NCBI GenBank assembly: GCA_900556465.1
Contig: USPK01000010.1
Coordinates: 1 to 37,396 of the forward strand
Length of the DNA: 37,396 bases
Reading direction: 5' to 3'
Origin: an uncultured Prevotella sp.
GTDB lineage: Bacteria > Bacteroidota > Bacteroidia > Bacteroidales > Bacteroidaceae
Positions 1-8,238 of this stretch are shown here, one piece after another; position 1 is the first letter of the stretch; each line of letters opens with the position of its first letter. A model generated the notes under the pieces. That model was not told where the DNA came from, did not search any database, and was given only the letters and a program-made list of their open reading frames with translations. The translations under genes were made by a program, and so were the position numbers.

Positions 1-55
1 GCCCCGTAGCGACGGGGCCTATCCCCGTAAAAACTGGCCTTAGCCCCGTGTTTCG
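1..55. repeat. Phased 21-bp intergenic element, copy R1
   Basis: Three CCGT anchors lie at 4-7, 25-28 and 46-49, exactly 21 bp apart. Between them are a mini-hairpin (1-7 pairs with 12-18 around a 4-nt loop), a second short stem (ACGGGG/CCCCGT around CCTAT) and an AAAAACT tract followed by GGCCTTAGCC. Bases 18-55 are identical to 15558-15595 in copy R3. The element directly follows the stop codon of the minus-strand gene at 57, so it could end that transcript. The window edge may cut it. Confidence 0.8.
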
Positions 56-56
56 G

Positions 57-2693
57 CTAACGGGCCGCGTTTCCCGTGCGCCAGCGCAGGCGCATGTTCC
101 GAAAGTCGAGGACGACGCCTTCGCCCTTCCGGCACGCCTGACCCAACGGGAGGGCGTAGCGGCCCGGCGCGTCGGCGGCAGGCGATGCCGTGACCGCGGT
201 TCCGTCCAGGGTGAGGGCCGCGCCCTGCGCTACGGCGGGGGCGTTGAAATCCCAGTCGAGGCGGACGCTGGCGTAGCCCGTAGGCGTCTCGGCTTCGGCA
301 CAGAGGCCGTCCTCCAGCCGCAGCGAGGCGCCGCCCTGGCGCGGCAGGCTGTCCGTGGAGAATTCGGCCGTGGCGGACGGGGTGAAGGCCACCCAGGCAA
401 AGCGGCGCAGCACGTCGTAGCCCAGGAGCAGCCCGCTTTCGGCATCGCGTGGCACGGGCGTCTCGGCCTTTTTCGCCGCGATGCGGCAGGGCAGATTGCG
501 GACGGTGAAGTGGCCTATCCGCAACTCGGGCAGGAGTCCGATGGCCCCGCCGTCGGGCGTGTGGACCAGGCGGCGCACCTTCAGCCGCTTGGCGGCTTTG
601 TGCGACACCCAGCTGACGGGCGCGTTGCCGTCGATGCGGGCGAAGAAAGTCCTGTCGCCGGCGCTGACGGGCCAGGTGCCGTCGGCCGACATCCGGAGCG
701 TCGCGGTGCCCGGACGGCCGGTCAGCGTCGGGGCCGGCTGGGCGGAAAGGCTGGCGAAGAGGGTGTCCCAGGCAGATGGCGGCGTCGCTTCGCCCCAGGC
801 TGTTGCCGGCAGCGCGGCGGCCGTCAGCCGTTGGCCTTCGGCGTAGCGGCCCAGCTCGTAGAGGCTGCGGGCTTCGGCCTGCGCGTAGGGGAACACCGGT
901 TCGGGCGTGTCGTGTTGCGCCTGGCAGAGGCGGAGCAGCTCCTCGGGGCGGTTTTTCCCGTTCAGCAACTGGAAGTCGATGTAGTCGCGCAAGGCCTCGT
1001 TCGTCGTGCTGCTCTCCAGCGCGACGCGGTTCCGCTCGAAGTAGAAGCCGTCGAAGGCCGGGCAGTTCGGTCCGCCGGTGCCGTCACCCTCCAGGGCAGG
1101 GCCCATGCGCAGCGTCATAGCCTCCAGGTCCATCAGGGCCGGGGTTTGCGTGTTCTGCAGGAAGGCCGTGCCGAGCAGGCCGTCGTAGTCGGGCAGGCGG
1201 AAGTCGTTCCACGTGACGGGGGTGGGATAGTGCCGGCCGTTCAACTCGAGGTCGAAGACGGCCGAGTCGGGGACGGCGTCGCGGAACGAGGCCCGGGGAA
1301 TGATGTTATTGGGAAAGCTCGTGTCGAGGCTGAAGAGGCGCTCGCGGCCGTTGTGTACGACGTGCAGGCGCAGGGTCCGGTCGCGCGAGAGGCGAAGGTT
1401 GGGCGCCGCGGGCCACCACTGCGGGCCCGCGGACTGCGCGGCGGCGTCGGCGGCTACGGGTGCGGCCGACGTGGGCGGGAACAGGATTTTTTCGGGATAG
1501 AAGGCGGCCGAGCCGATGCAGAGCAGCTCGTTGGAACCCAGAACGCGGGTGAAGGGCAAGCGGACTTCGCTGCTGTCCACTACGACGTAGAGCAGGAGGT
1601 TGTGGATGGTGACGTCGCCCAACTGGAGGCGGCGGGCGAAGGCCGGGCAGGCGGCGATGCGGCCGGCGGAGCTGTTCAGGTGGATGGTATCGGGGAGCAG
1701 CTCCAACCCGGCGCGGCGGGCGTCGCTCTCGGGGAGGTACGTGTAGCGTTGTCCCGTCTCGAGCGTGAAGTAGCGCGGGGCGTCGTCGTTGACGGCGGCC
1801 TTCACGAGCAACGGCCACTCGTAGGTGACGCGTAGGGCGCAGGTGTCGGCCGGGCGTTCCACGCGCGTGACGGGCTTTTCGCGCAGCGCCTCGCCGATGT
1901 GCTCGTAGAGCCGCAGGGGGGCGGCGTGGGGCAGATCCAGTTGGCGGGCGGCGTGGGCAAAGTCGGCCAGCGCGCCCCACTGGCCCCGCTCGATGAGGGT
2001 GCGTGCCCGGGCGTTGAGGCAGAAGGTGAGCTCCGTGGCGTCGAGGGAGTCGGCGTAGAGGGTGAGGAGGCTGTCGGTGCAGGCCAGGAGGCGGTCCGGC
2101 CGGTGGAAGGCAGAGGCGAGCGTCAGGTCGCAGCGCAGCCGGCCGAACGTATCGAGCGAATCGCGGGCCGTAGCGTAGGCGGCAGCGAGGGCAAAGGCGC
2201 GGTCACGGTCGGCCAGGGCCAGCAGCCGCGAGCGGGTCGACGTGCCGCCCAGCCGTTCGCCCTTGCGCCGGTATTCACGGATGGGGTCGATGAGGTAACG
2301 CTTCACGCGGCGGCGCTTATAGTAGGCTTCCTCCTCGCGGCAGTATCGGGCCAGCTCGGCGTATCGGCCCAGCTGGCAGAGCCCTTCGGCCTTGAGCTGC
2401 GTGAGGGCCAGGCGCCCCTTCAGCCCCAGCTCCTTTTCGTAGTCGGTAGTGAGGCTGTCGATGCAAGTCAGCATGCGGACATAGTGCGCGTCGGCGCGGG
2501 CCAGCGCCATCTCGCAGTAGAGGCGGACGTAGGGCGGGAACCGGGTGCCCGATTCGCGGTAGAGCGGCCGCAAGGCGGCGATGTCGCCGCGGGCGGCGAG
2601 CAGGGCGGCGCGATTGGCCAGCGAATCGGCAGACTGAGGCCACGCCGTCAGCGCGACGCAGCACGTAATAAATAGGAGTAGGAGTCGCTTCAT
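57..2693 (-). CDS. Secreted protein with three degenerate retropepsin-like domains
   Basis: 878 aa from the ATG at 2693. That start gives a clear signal peptide (residues 1-20, ending AWPQ); an upstream in-frame extension is low-complexity and runs into a terminator hairpin. Residues 21-290 look helical and repeat-like, possibly TPR. Three segments then follow the retropepsin-like pattern of a D-T/S-G strand, a middle strand and a late GxLG motif. Their active-site triplets are ETG (312-314), DTS (457-459) and DGN (688-690). Late motifs are VLGSNEL near 384, DGLLGTAFL near 504 and GLLLGYDVL near 754. None of the three keeps a full DTG, so proteolytic activity is doubtful. The tail (near 861-871) again resembles the end of such a domain. 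Function unknown; a periplasmic or surface binding role is an inference. Confidence 0.7.
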   Translation of the reverse strand: MKRLLLLFITCCVALTAWPQSADSLANRAALLAARGDIAALRPLYRESGTRFPPYVRLYCEMALARADAHYVRMLTCIDSLTTDYEKELGLKGRLALTQLKAEGLCQLGRYAELARYCREEEAYYKRRRVKRYLIDPIREYRRKGERLGGTSTRSRLLALADRDRAFALAAAYATARDSLDTFGRLRCDLTLASAFHRPDRLLACTDSLLTLYADSLDATELTFCLNARARTLIERGQWGALADFAHAARQLDLPHAAPLRLYEHIGEALREKPVTRVERPADTCALRVTYEWPLLVKAAVNDDAPRYFTLETGQRYTYLPESDARRAGLELLPDTIHLNSSAGRIAACPAFARRLQLGDVTIHNLLLYVVVDSSEVRLPFTRVLGSNELLCIGSAAFYPEKILFPPTSAAPVAADAAAQSAGPQWWPAAPNLRLSRDRTLRLHVVHNGRERLFSLDTSFPNNIIPRASFRDAVPDSAVFDLELNGRHYPTPVTWNDFRLPDYDGLLGTAFLQNTQTPALMDLEAMTLRMGPALEGDGTGGPNCPAFDGFYFERNRVALESSTTNEALRDYIDFQLLNGKNRPEELLRLCQAQHDTPEPVFPYAQAEARSLYELGRYAEGQRLTAAALPATAWGEATPPSAWDTLFASLSAQPAPTLTGRPGTATLRMSADGTWPVSAGDRTFFARIDGNAPVSWVSHKAAKRLKVRRLVHTPDGGAIGLLPELRIGHFTVRNLPCRIAAKKAETPVPRDAESGLLLGYDVLRRFAWVAFTPSATAEFSTDSLPRQGGASLRLEDGLCAEAETPTGYASVRLDWDFNAPAVAQGAALTLDGTAVTASPAADAPGRYALPLGQACRKGEGVVLDFRNMRLRWRTGNAAR

Positions 2694-2940
2694 GGTAAGA
2701 GAAATGGGGGCGCCGGACCGAGTCCCCGGCGGGGCTTTTCGAGGCGCAGCGCTGGTTCTATCTTTGCAAATATCCGAAAATCCAGGCTTACCGGCCTGAA
2801 AAGCAAGCATTTTTAACACGAAGCGTAGTCCGTGGTCCCTTAAAATCGGAATTGCGGCTACGGGAAGTGGCCGGTCGCGGCCCGGAACGGTCGCGCCCGG
2901 GCCCGCCACTGTCGCCGCCGTTGCCGCGCCGGTCCGGCGA
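2694..2940. other. Intergenic region with no clear gene
   Basis: This is the upstream region of the retropepsin-like gene. A minus-strand GATATTTG at about 2767-2774 is one base off the TAnnTTTG -7 consensus but lacks a matching -33 element. A plus-strand TATCTTTG at 2759-2766 has no gene downstream of it. I see no other structure that I can support. Confidence 0.4.
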
Positions 2941-2988
2941 AAGATAAAAAGAAAGCGGCAACGCATCTGTAAAGAATGCGTTGCCGCT
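2941..2988 (-). terminator. Intrinsic terminator of tRNA-Pro
   Basis: Read on the minus strand, a perfect 13-bp stem (2976-2988 with 2954-2966) around a 9-nt loop is followed by a T-rich run (TTCTTTTTATC). It begins 10 nt after the 3' end of the tRNA and so closes a single-gene tRNA transcript. Confidence 0.9.
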
Positions 2989-2997
2989 CGGCTTATG

Positions 2998-3070
2998 TCG
3001 GAAAGAGGCGACTCGAACGCCCGACCCCTACGTCCCGAACGTAGTGCGCTACCAACTGCGCTACTTTCCG
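2998..3070 (-). tRNA. tRNA-Pro, anticodon CGG
   Basis: This 73-nt gene folds as a full cloverleaf: acceptor CGGAAAG/CTTTCCG with discriminator A, D-arm GCGC/GCGC, anticodon stem CTACG/CGTAG with loop TTCGGGA (anticodon CGG, codon CCG), variable loop GGGTC, and T-arm with loop TTCGAGT. The C1-G72 pair is the usual identity element of bacterial tRNA-Pro. The 3' CCA is not encoded. CCG is a plausible frequent proline codon in this GC-rich genome, which fits a dedicated CGG isoacceptor. Confidence 0.95.
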
Positions 3071-3081
3071 ATTTCGCGGTG

Positions 3082-3113
3082 CAAAGATACAGCTTAATTT
3101 GGTTCCTTCCAAA
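3082..3113 (-). promoter_or_regulatory. Bacteroidetes-type promoter for tRNA-Pro
   Basis: On the minus strand TTTG (3110-3113), a 20-bp spacer and TATCTTTG (3082-3089) match the -33/-7 consensus exactly. It lies 12 bp upstream of the tRNA 5' end and just beyond the stop codon of the DUF1573 gene. Confidence 0.85.
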
Positions 3114-3120
3114 TTTTCCT

Positions 3121-4185
3121 TTACTTTTTTATGATAATGTCTATGACAATCTTGGGTTGCTTAGGGTCGTTGGTGATGAGCAGTACCCTGCGGCGCCGGC
3201 GGTTTTGGAGGCCGCTGGCGCGGACTGTGATCTTGAGGTCGTCGCTTTGCCCCGGTTTGAGGGTACGGCGCCCGAAGCTGACGCTCAGTCCCGGATTGTA
3301 AACTTGCAGTGCCTGGATGGACAGCGGCGAGTAGCCCGTGTTCGTCAGCTTTATCTTGGCCTTCAGCTTGTCCTTCTTCCCGAACGGGCCGATATGGATG
3401 GTGGTGCTGTCGATATGGGCACGGGGCGCGTTGGCCAGTTCGCTGGGGCTGTAGTCCAGTTCCGGCAGAAGCGTGGCCGAGACGTAGATGTCGTTGCCGT
3501 CGTTCACGCGGTCGCCGGGGAAGCGGCTGAGATAGATGTCCGTTTGCGTGAGGCCGTAGTTGCGGAGCTTCTCGCTGTTGAGCGTAACGTGGAGTTTCCC
3601 GACCCGGCCCGGGCGGATGACGGCAGGGTCGGCCTCGGCCGTGAGATACTGCGGCAGGTGCATCAGCTCGGGGGTGTAGGACTGGCGGCCGGCGTTGAAG
3701 AGGCGCAGCGTAACCGTCGGCGTGTCGCCCCGCCGCACGTCGTCGAACTCCAAGTTGTCGGAGTCGAGGTAAATCTCCCCGGTGTGATAGCTGAAGTCGG
3801 AGGAGTTCTCTTTCTTCTCCAGCACGACGTCGCCACTAAAGGTGAGAATCGTGGGCTCGGTGGCGGCGTTCGTCTCCACGATGAGGTCCTTATTGAAATG
3901 GCCGAGCAGGGCGGCGTCATAGGTCACGTCGATGCTGCCCGACTTCCCGGGGGCAATGGGCTCCCGCGTCCAGTTGACCGACGTACAGCCGCAGCCCGGA
4001 TAAACGTGCGAGATGACCAGCGTCGTGTCCCCGCTGTTGGTGACCTTGAAGGACGCGGTCTGCGGCTGGTTCCACAGGATGGAGCCCAACTCCTGGTGGA
4101 CGGCGTCGAAGGTGGCCTTGGGCTGGGCCACGGCTGTGCTGGCCCCAAACAACAGGGCCGGTATAGAGAGTAAGATGCGCTTCAT
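3121..4185 (-). CDS. DUF1573 domain protein, exported
   Basis: 354 aa. Residues 1-20 form a signal peptide (cleavage likely after AVA). Residues 25-100 carry the DUF1573 signature: an Ig-like strand pattern (FxVTNSGDTTLVI) and the motif VYPGCGCTS (Cys65, Cys67). A second module with similar strand patterns (LTNTGYSPLSI) occupies roughly 245-354, so two or three Ig/ASPM-SPD-2-Hydin-like folds are likely. The family is abundant in Bacteroidota. Its biochemical role is not established, and a periplasmic or surface scaffold role is inferred. The gene is transcribed alone, away from xth, from its own -7 element. Confidence 0.85.
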   Translation of the reverse strand: MKRILLSIPALLFGASTAVAQPKATFDAVHQELGSILWNQPQTASFKVTNSGDTTLVISHVYPGCGCTSVNWTREPIAPGKSGSIDVTYDAALLGHFNKDLIVETNAATEPTILTFSGDVVLEKKENSSDFSYHTGEIYLDSDNLEFDDVRRGDTPTVTLRLFNAGRQSYTPELMHLPQYLTAEADPAVIRPGRVGKLHVTLNSEKLRNYGLTQTDIYLSRFPGDRVNDGNDIYVSATLLPELDYSPSELANAPRAHIDSTTIHIGPFGKKDKLKAKIKLTNTGYSPLSIQALQVYNPGLSVSFGRRTLKPGQSDDLKITVRASGLQNRRRRRVLLITNDPKQPKIVIDIIIKK

Positions 4186-4233
4186 TCGTGAATAGGATTG
4201 GGACGGCCGGAGCGTAGCCCGGCAGAATCAGGG

Positions 4234-4241
4234 CAAAGTTA
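4234..4241 (-). promoter_or_regulatory. -7 element for the DUF1573 gene
   Basis: TAACTTTG on the minus strand matches TAnnTTTG and lies about 50 bp upstream of the start codon. No good -33 TTTG is seen at the right distance, so this is a weaker call than the divergent xth promoter. Confidence 0.55.
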
Positions 4242-4262
4242 GGAAAAAATTATGTATCGGCC

Positions 4263-4293
4263 TTTGTCTTCTGCCCGATGTTCCCTATATTTG
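4263..4293 (+). promoter_or_regulatory. Bacteroidetes-type promoter for xth-sppA
   Basis: TTTG (4263-4266), a 19-bp spacer and TATATTTG (4286-4293) match the consensus. The leader to the xth start codon is about 30 nt. It probably also serves sppA, which follows after a 30-nt gap. Confidence 0.85.
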
Positions 4294-4328
4294 TCCTCAA
4301 AATAAATTTACATAGAAATAATTAACAC

Positions 4329-5087
4329 ATGAAATTGATCTCTTGGAACGTGAACGGCCTGCGGGCTTGCTGCGAAAAAGGCTTCCGCGAGGCGTTCGCG
4401 TCACTGGATGCGGACTTCTTCTGCTTACAGGAGACCAAACTTCAGGCAGGCCAGCTGGACCTGGCCTTTGAGGGCTACGAAAGCTACTGGAGTTACGCGG
4501 AGCGCAAAGGCTATTCCGGCACGGCCGTCTTTACGCGGCGCAGCCCCCTGCAAGTGACCTACGGGCTCGGCATTGAGGATTTCGACCACGAGGGCCGCGT
4601 CATCACGCTCGAGATGCCGGACTTCTATCTCGTCACCGTATATACGCCCAACTCCCAGGACGAGCTGAAACGACTGGACTACCGCATGGCCTGGGACGAT
4701 GCTTTCCGCGACTACCTGCGCCGCCTCGACGCGCAAAAGCCCGTACTGGCCTGCGGCGACCTCAACGTGGCGCACCGCGAGATAGACTTGAAAAATCCCA
4801 AGACCAACCGCCGCAACGCCGGCTTCACCGACGAGGAGCGCGAGAAGTTCACCCAGCTGCTCGGCGCCGGCTTCGTCGACACGTTCCGCCACTTCTACCC
4901 GGACCTGGAAGGCGTCTACTCGTGGTGGTCCTACCGATTCCGCGCCCGGGAAAAGAATGCCGGCTGGCGCATTGACTATTTCCTCGCCTCGGAACGGTTG
5001 CGCGACCGCCTCGAAGGGGCGAAGATTCACACGGAAATATTCGGCTCGGACCATTGCCCGGTCGAGGTGACGCTCCGAGAGTCCTGA
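4329..5087 (+). CDS. xth: Exodeoxyribonuclease III (AP endonuclease)
   Basis: 252 aa, a normal length for the ExoIII/Xth branch. It cleaves 5' to abasic sites and degrades 3' ends in base excision repair. All metal and catalytic motifs are present: WNVNGLRA (Asn7), LQETKL (Glu35), YTPNSQ (Tyr105), CGDLNVAH (Asp144, Asn146), WRIDY (Asp216) and SDHCPV (Asp241-His242). The tryptophan- and arginine-rich stretch near 199-206 corresponds to the DNA-binding loop. It is first in a two-gene unit with sppA, a pairing that does not suggest a shared pathway. Confidence 0.96.
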   Translation: MKLISWNVNGLRACCEKGFREAFASLDADFFCLQETKLQAGQLDLAFEGYESYWSYAERKGYSGTAVFTRRSPLQVTYGLGIEDFDHEGRVITLEMPDFYLVTVYTPNSQDELKRLDYRMAWDDAFRDYLRRLDAQKPVLACGDLNVAHREIDLKNPKTNRRNAGFTDEEREKFTQLLGAGFVDTFRHFYPDLEGVYSWWSYRFRAREKNAGWRIDYFLASERLRDRLEGAKIHTEIFGSDHCPVEVTLRES

Positions 5088-5117
5088 CAAAAACAAACCT
5101 TAGCATAAACATCGTCT

Positions 5118-6878
5118 ATGAAAGCTTTCTTCAAACAAGTGCTTGCCGTCGTCGTCGGCATGCTTATCGTGTCGGCGTTTACGAGCGTCATGTGGTTCGT
5201 GATGTTTATCTCGTTCGTCGCCATCGGTACGCCCAAGCCTACGCTGACTGAGGGAACGGTGCTTCACCTGAACCTCAACGGCACCATCGCAGAGCGGGTT
5301 CAGCCGAATCCTTTTGCGGAAATCACGGGCAGCAGTCCGCTGGCCAGCCAGGGACTGAACGACATCCTCACCGCTATCCGCGTGGCCGGGGAGAACGATA
5401 AAGTGTCCGGCATCTATGTCGAAGGCGGCATTGTCAGTGCCGACGTCGCCACGCTCGAAGAGATCCGAAAGGCGCTGACCGACTTCAAGAAGACGGGCAA
5501 GTTTGTCCTGGCCTATGGCGATAACTACACGCAGGGCTCCTACTATGTGGCCAGCGTGGCGGACAGTGTGCTGATCAACCCCAGCGGCATGCTCGACTGG
5601 CACGGCCTGGCCTCGCAGACCATATTCTATAAGGAGCTGCTCGAGAAACTGGGCGTGAAGATGCAGGTCTTCCGCGTCGGGACGTTCAAGAGTGCCGTAG
5701 AACCCTTTACCTTAACGGGAATGAGCGAGCCGAACCGCGCGCAAGTCCGTTCCTTTATTTCTGACATCTGGACCGTCATGTGCAAGGACGTGGCCGCCTC
5801 GCGCAAGGTGACCGTCGATACGCTCAACGCTTATGCCGACCGTTACATGGCCTTCTGCGACGCTGCGGACTACGTGAAGGCCAAGCTGGTGGACCGCCTG
5901 GCCTATGTCGACGGTGTCCGCGCCAGTCTGCGTGCCCTCGCCGGCGTCGAGCAGCTGAACCTCGTGACGCCCGCCGAGCTGGCCCTGTGCGACAAGCCCG
6001 CCAAGGCCAAGGATTGCGTGGCCGTCTACTATGCGCAGGGGAACATTGTCGGCGAGGCCGAGAGCAGCCTCCTGGGCAGTGAAGCCCAGATTGTAGGTCC
6101 GCAGGTCGTCGATGACTTGGACAAGCTGATGGAAGATGAGTCGGTGAAAGCCGTCGTCATCCGCATCAACTCGGGCGGCGGCAGCGCGTACGCCTCCGAG
6201 CAGATGTGGCGCGCCGTCCAGTTGCTCAAGAAGAAGAAACCGGTCGTCGTCTCCATGGGCGGCATGGCCGCGTCCGGCGGCTACTATCTGGCTTGCGGGG
6301 CCGACTACATCGTGGCAGAGCCTACGACCCTGACGGGCAGCATCGGCATCTTCGGCATGGTGCCCGACGTCACCGGGCTGCTCACCGAGAAGCTCGGGCT
6401 ACACTTCGACGTGGTGAAGACCAACGAAGCCTCCGACTTCGGCGTGCTCGGCCGTCCCTTCAACCCGGGTGAGAGCGCCGCGATGCAGGCCTACGTGGAG
6501 CGGGGTTACCGCCTCTTCCTGGACCGCGTGGCCCAGGGCCGCCACATGAAGGTGGCAGACGTGGACAGCATTGCCCAGGGCCGCGTGTGGACGGGCCGTC
6601 AGGCCATGAGCCTGAAGCTCGTGGACAAGCTCGGCACGCTCAATGACGCTGTGGCCGAGGCCGCACGCCGTGCCGGCTTGAAGGAGTACAGCGTGCAGCC
6701 GCTGCCGGTTTCGGGCGACTGGCTCGACGAGTTGCTGAACGGCGTCCGGGGCAACTACATGGAGAACCGCGTGCGCACGATGCTGGGCGAGTATTACGAG
6801 CCGCTCCGCTTCATGGAGGGCCTCAAGGGCACCGACTGCCTGCAAGCCCGCCTGCCTTACGCGCTGAAACTGAACTGA
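5118..6878 (+). CDS. sppA: Signal peptide peptidase SppA, long (67K) type
   Basis: 586 aa. An N-terminal membrane anchor (about 7-35) is followed by two tandem ClpP-like S49 domains, as in the long E. coli form. Lys191 (VGTFKSAVEPF) in the first domain and Ser386 (MAASGGYY) in the second fit the Ser/Lys dyad of this family, with the oxyanion-type NSGGGSAYASEQ at 351-362. It would degrade cleaved signal peptides in the membrane, with the active site outside the cytoplasm. It lies 30 nt after xth and ends at an unusually long terminator hairpin. Confidence 0.95.
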   Translation: MKAFFKQVLAVVVGMLIVSAFTSVMWFVMFISFVAIGTPKPTLTEGTVLHLNLNGTIAERVQPNPFAEITGSSPLASQGLNDILTAIRVAGENDKVSGIYVEGGIVSADVATLEEIRKALTDFKKTGKFVLAYGDNYTQGSYYVASVADSVLINPSGMLDWHGLASQTIFYKELLEKLGVKMQVFRVGTFKSAVEPFTLTGMSEPNRAQVRSFISDIWTVMCKDVAASRKVTVDTLNAYADRYMAFCDAADYVKAKLVDRLAYVDGVRASLRALAGVEQLNLVTPAELALCDKPAKAKDCVAVYYAQGNIVGEAESSLLGSEAQIVGPQVVDDLDKLMEDESVKAVVIRINSGGGSAYASEQMWRAVQLLKKKKPVVVSMGGMAASGGYYLACGADYIVAEPTTLTGSIGIFGMVPDVTGLLTEKLGLHFDVVKTNEASDFGVLGRPFNPGESAAMQAYVERGYRLFLDRVAQGRHMKVADVDSIAQGRVWTGRQAMSLKLVDKLGTLNDAVAEAARRAGLKEYSVQPLPVSGDWLDELLNGVRGNYMENRVRTMLGEYYEPLRFMEGLKGTDCLQARLPYALKLN

Positions 6879-6884
6879 CACCTG

Positions 6885-6975
6885 GCGCAGTCCCCTGTGG
6901 CGGATGCCGCGCGGCCGTGTCCCGATGAAGGAACGCAGGCCGTGCGGCAACGCGGACAGGCGGACTGCGCTTTTT
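6885..6975 (+). terminator. Extended intrinsic terminator after sppA
   Basis: An outer 9-bp stem (6885-6893 with 6962-6970) is followed by TTTTT. Inside it are CCTGT/ACAGG and a further GC-rich stem (GCCGCGCGGCC with GGCCGTGCGGC). Together they form one rod-like hairpin of about 86 nt, far longer than a usual terminator. Confidence 0.75.
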
Positions 6976-6983
6976 CTGTTGCC

Positions 6984-7020
6984 GCCGGCCGCGCCCTACA
7001 GTCCGTGGTGCGCGGCCGGC
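6984..7020. other. GC-rich 11-bp inverted repeat
   Basis: GCCGGCCGCGC (6984-6994) pairs perfectly with 7010-7020 around a 15-nt loop. It has no T-run and sits between the sppA terminator and repeat copy R2. Its role is unknown. Confidence 0.6.
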
Positions 7021-7034
7021 AGGCGCGGAAAAAA

Positions 7035-7094
7035 CTGGGCTAGGGCCCGTCGCGACGGGCCCTAGCCCAGTAAAAACGGGAATAGGCCCCGTAA
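7035..7094. repeat. Phased 21-bp intergenic element, copy R2
   Basis: Bases 7035-7070 are a perfect 36-bp palindrome whose half-core is GGGCTAGGGCCC. Anchors keep the family lattice: ACGG at 7055 and 7076 (21 bp apart) and CCGT at 7047 and 7089 (42 bp apart). A TAAAAACGGG tract separates the palindrome from a final AATAGGCCCCGT. It ends 20 bp before the lpxK start codon. Confidence 0.8.
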
Positions 7095-7113
7095 TCCGAA
7101 AAACTATGGACCG

Positions 7114-8238
7114 ATGAAGCTCATAACGTCGCGCCTGCTCTTGCTGCCTTTCGCCTGGCTCTACGACGCCGTCACGCGGTGTCGCAACTGGCTGTATGCT
7201 GTCGGGCTGTTGCGGCAGCGGCGCTTCCCCCTTCCCCTCATCGTGGTGGGCAATCTCTCTGTGGGCGGGACGGGGAAGACGCCCCACACGGAGTATCTGC
7301 TCCGGCTGCTGGCCGGGGACCGCCGCGTGGCCATGCTGAGCCGCGGCTATGGGCGGTCTACGCGCGGCTTCTTGCAGGCGGCCGGGGGCATGACGGCGGC
7401 GGACATTGGCGACGAGCCCTGGCAGATGTGGCGCAAGTTCCCGCAGACGACGGTCGTCGTCGACGGCGATCGCTGCGAAGCCTTGGACCGCCTCCTGGCC
7501 GACAGGGACCGGCGCCCCGACGTCGTGGTCCTGGACGACGCCTACCAGCACCGCAACGTGCGGGCCGGGCTCAACATCCTCTTGACCGAGTACGGCCGCC
7601 TCTACACCGACGACTGGCTGATGCCCGCCGGGCGCCTGCGCGAGTCGGCCCGCGGGGCGCGCCGGGCGCAAGTAGTCGTCGTGACGAAGTGTCCCGCCTC
7701 GCTTTCCGTCGCCGGGATGGAACGCATCCGCCGCCGGTTGGCCCTGCGCCCCGGACAGGAACTCTTCTTTACGAAAATGGTCTACGGCGAACCGTACCCG
7801 CTCTTCCCGGACGAGGCCCTGCCCGTGATGTCGGCGCCCCTGCGCATCCTGGCCCTGACCGGCATCGCGCATCCCCGGCCTCTGTTGGACCACATGGGGC
7901 GCGAGGGCGTGGCCGTGACGTCCCTGGCTTTCCCGGACCACCATGCCTTTACGCCGGCCGACGTGCAACGCATCGGCGCCGCTTTCTCCAGGCTGCCGTT
8001 CGGCAGCATAGCCATCACGACGGAGAAGGATGCGGCCCGGCTTTTTCCGCTGCGCGAGGCGTTGCCGCAGGCCCTGCGGCGCGCGCTCTACGTTCAGCCC
8101 ATCGAGGTCGCATTCCTCAACCCCGACGACGGGGGACAGCGCCGGCGGGGCACGGCGTTTATTTCCGAACAGACAAGGTTTAATCAAATCATATCAGACT
8201 ATGTTACAAGCGATACAAGAAACGGCGCAGTGGATTAA
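7114..8238 (+). CDS. lpxK: Tetraacyldisaccharide 4'-kinase
   Basis: 374 aa. It phosphorylates the lipid A disaccharide at the 4' position, late in the lipid A pathway, at the inner membrane. The N-terminus is hydrophobic and amphipathic (residues 4-34), as expected for membrane attachment. The P-loop is GNLSVGGTGKTP (46-57, Lys55), then LSRGYGR (75-81), DIGDEP (97-102) and LDDAYQHR (140-147). The C-terminal half holds EVAFLNPDD. The last 38 nt overlap the next gene's start, so the two are likely co-transcribed. No promoter is evident in the repeat-rich gap upstream. Confidence 0.95.
   Translation: MKLITSRLLLLPFAWLYDAVTRCRNWLYAVGLLRQRRFPLPLIVVGNLSVGGTGKTPHTEYLLRLLAGDRRVAMLSRGYGRSTRGFLQAAGGMTAADIGDEPWQMWRKFPQTTVVVDGDRCEALDRLLADRDRRPDVVVLDDAYQHRNVRAGLNILLTEYGRLYTDDWLMPAGRLRESARGARRAQVVVVTKCPASLSVAGMERIRRRLALRPGQELFFTKMVYGEPYPLFPDEALPVMSAPLRILALTGIAHPRPLLDHMGREGVAVTSLAFPDHHAFTPADVQRIGAAFSRLPFGSIAITTEKDAARLFPLREALPQALRRALYVQPIEVAFLNPDDGGQRRRGTAFISEQTRFNQIISDYVTSDTRNGAVD

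Noticed and set aside
48..1835. 595-codon open frame on the plus strand
   Set aside because: It is the antisense shadow of the retropepsin-like gene, composed of Arg/Gly/Ala-rich sequence without domains. High GC makes such frames common here; the same applies to long antisense frames over leuA, recQ, patatin-BamA and aroB.
2759..2766. Plus-strand TATCTTTG as a promoter
   Set aside because: No plus-strand gene or RNA follows; only the tRNA terminator region and the antisense of the tRNA lie downstream.
2694..2966. N-terminal extension of the retropepsin-like gene to 2966
   Set aside because: It would start inside the tRNA terminator hairpin, is low-complexity, and hides a clear signal peptide that begins at 2693.
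2995..4173. 392-codon frame across the tRNA and DUF1573 gene
   Set aside because: It runs antisense through a certain tRNA and a gene with a clear family motif.
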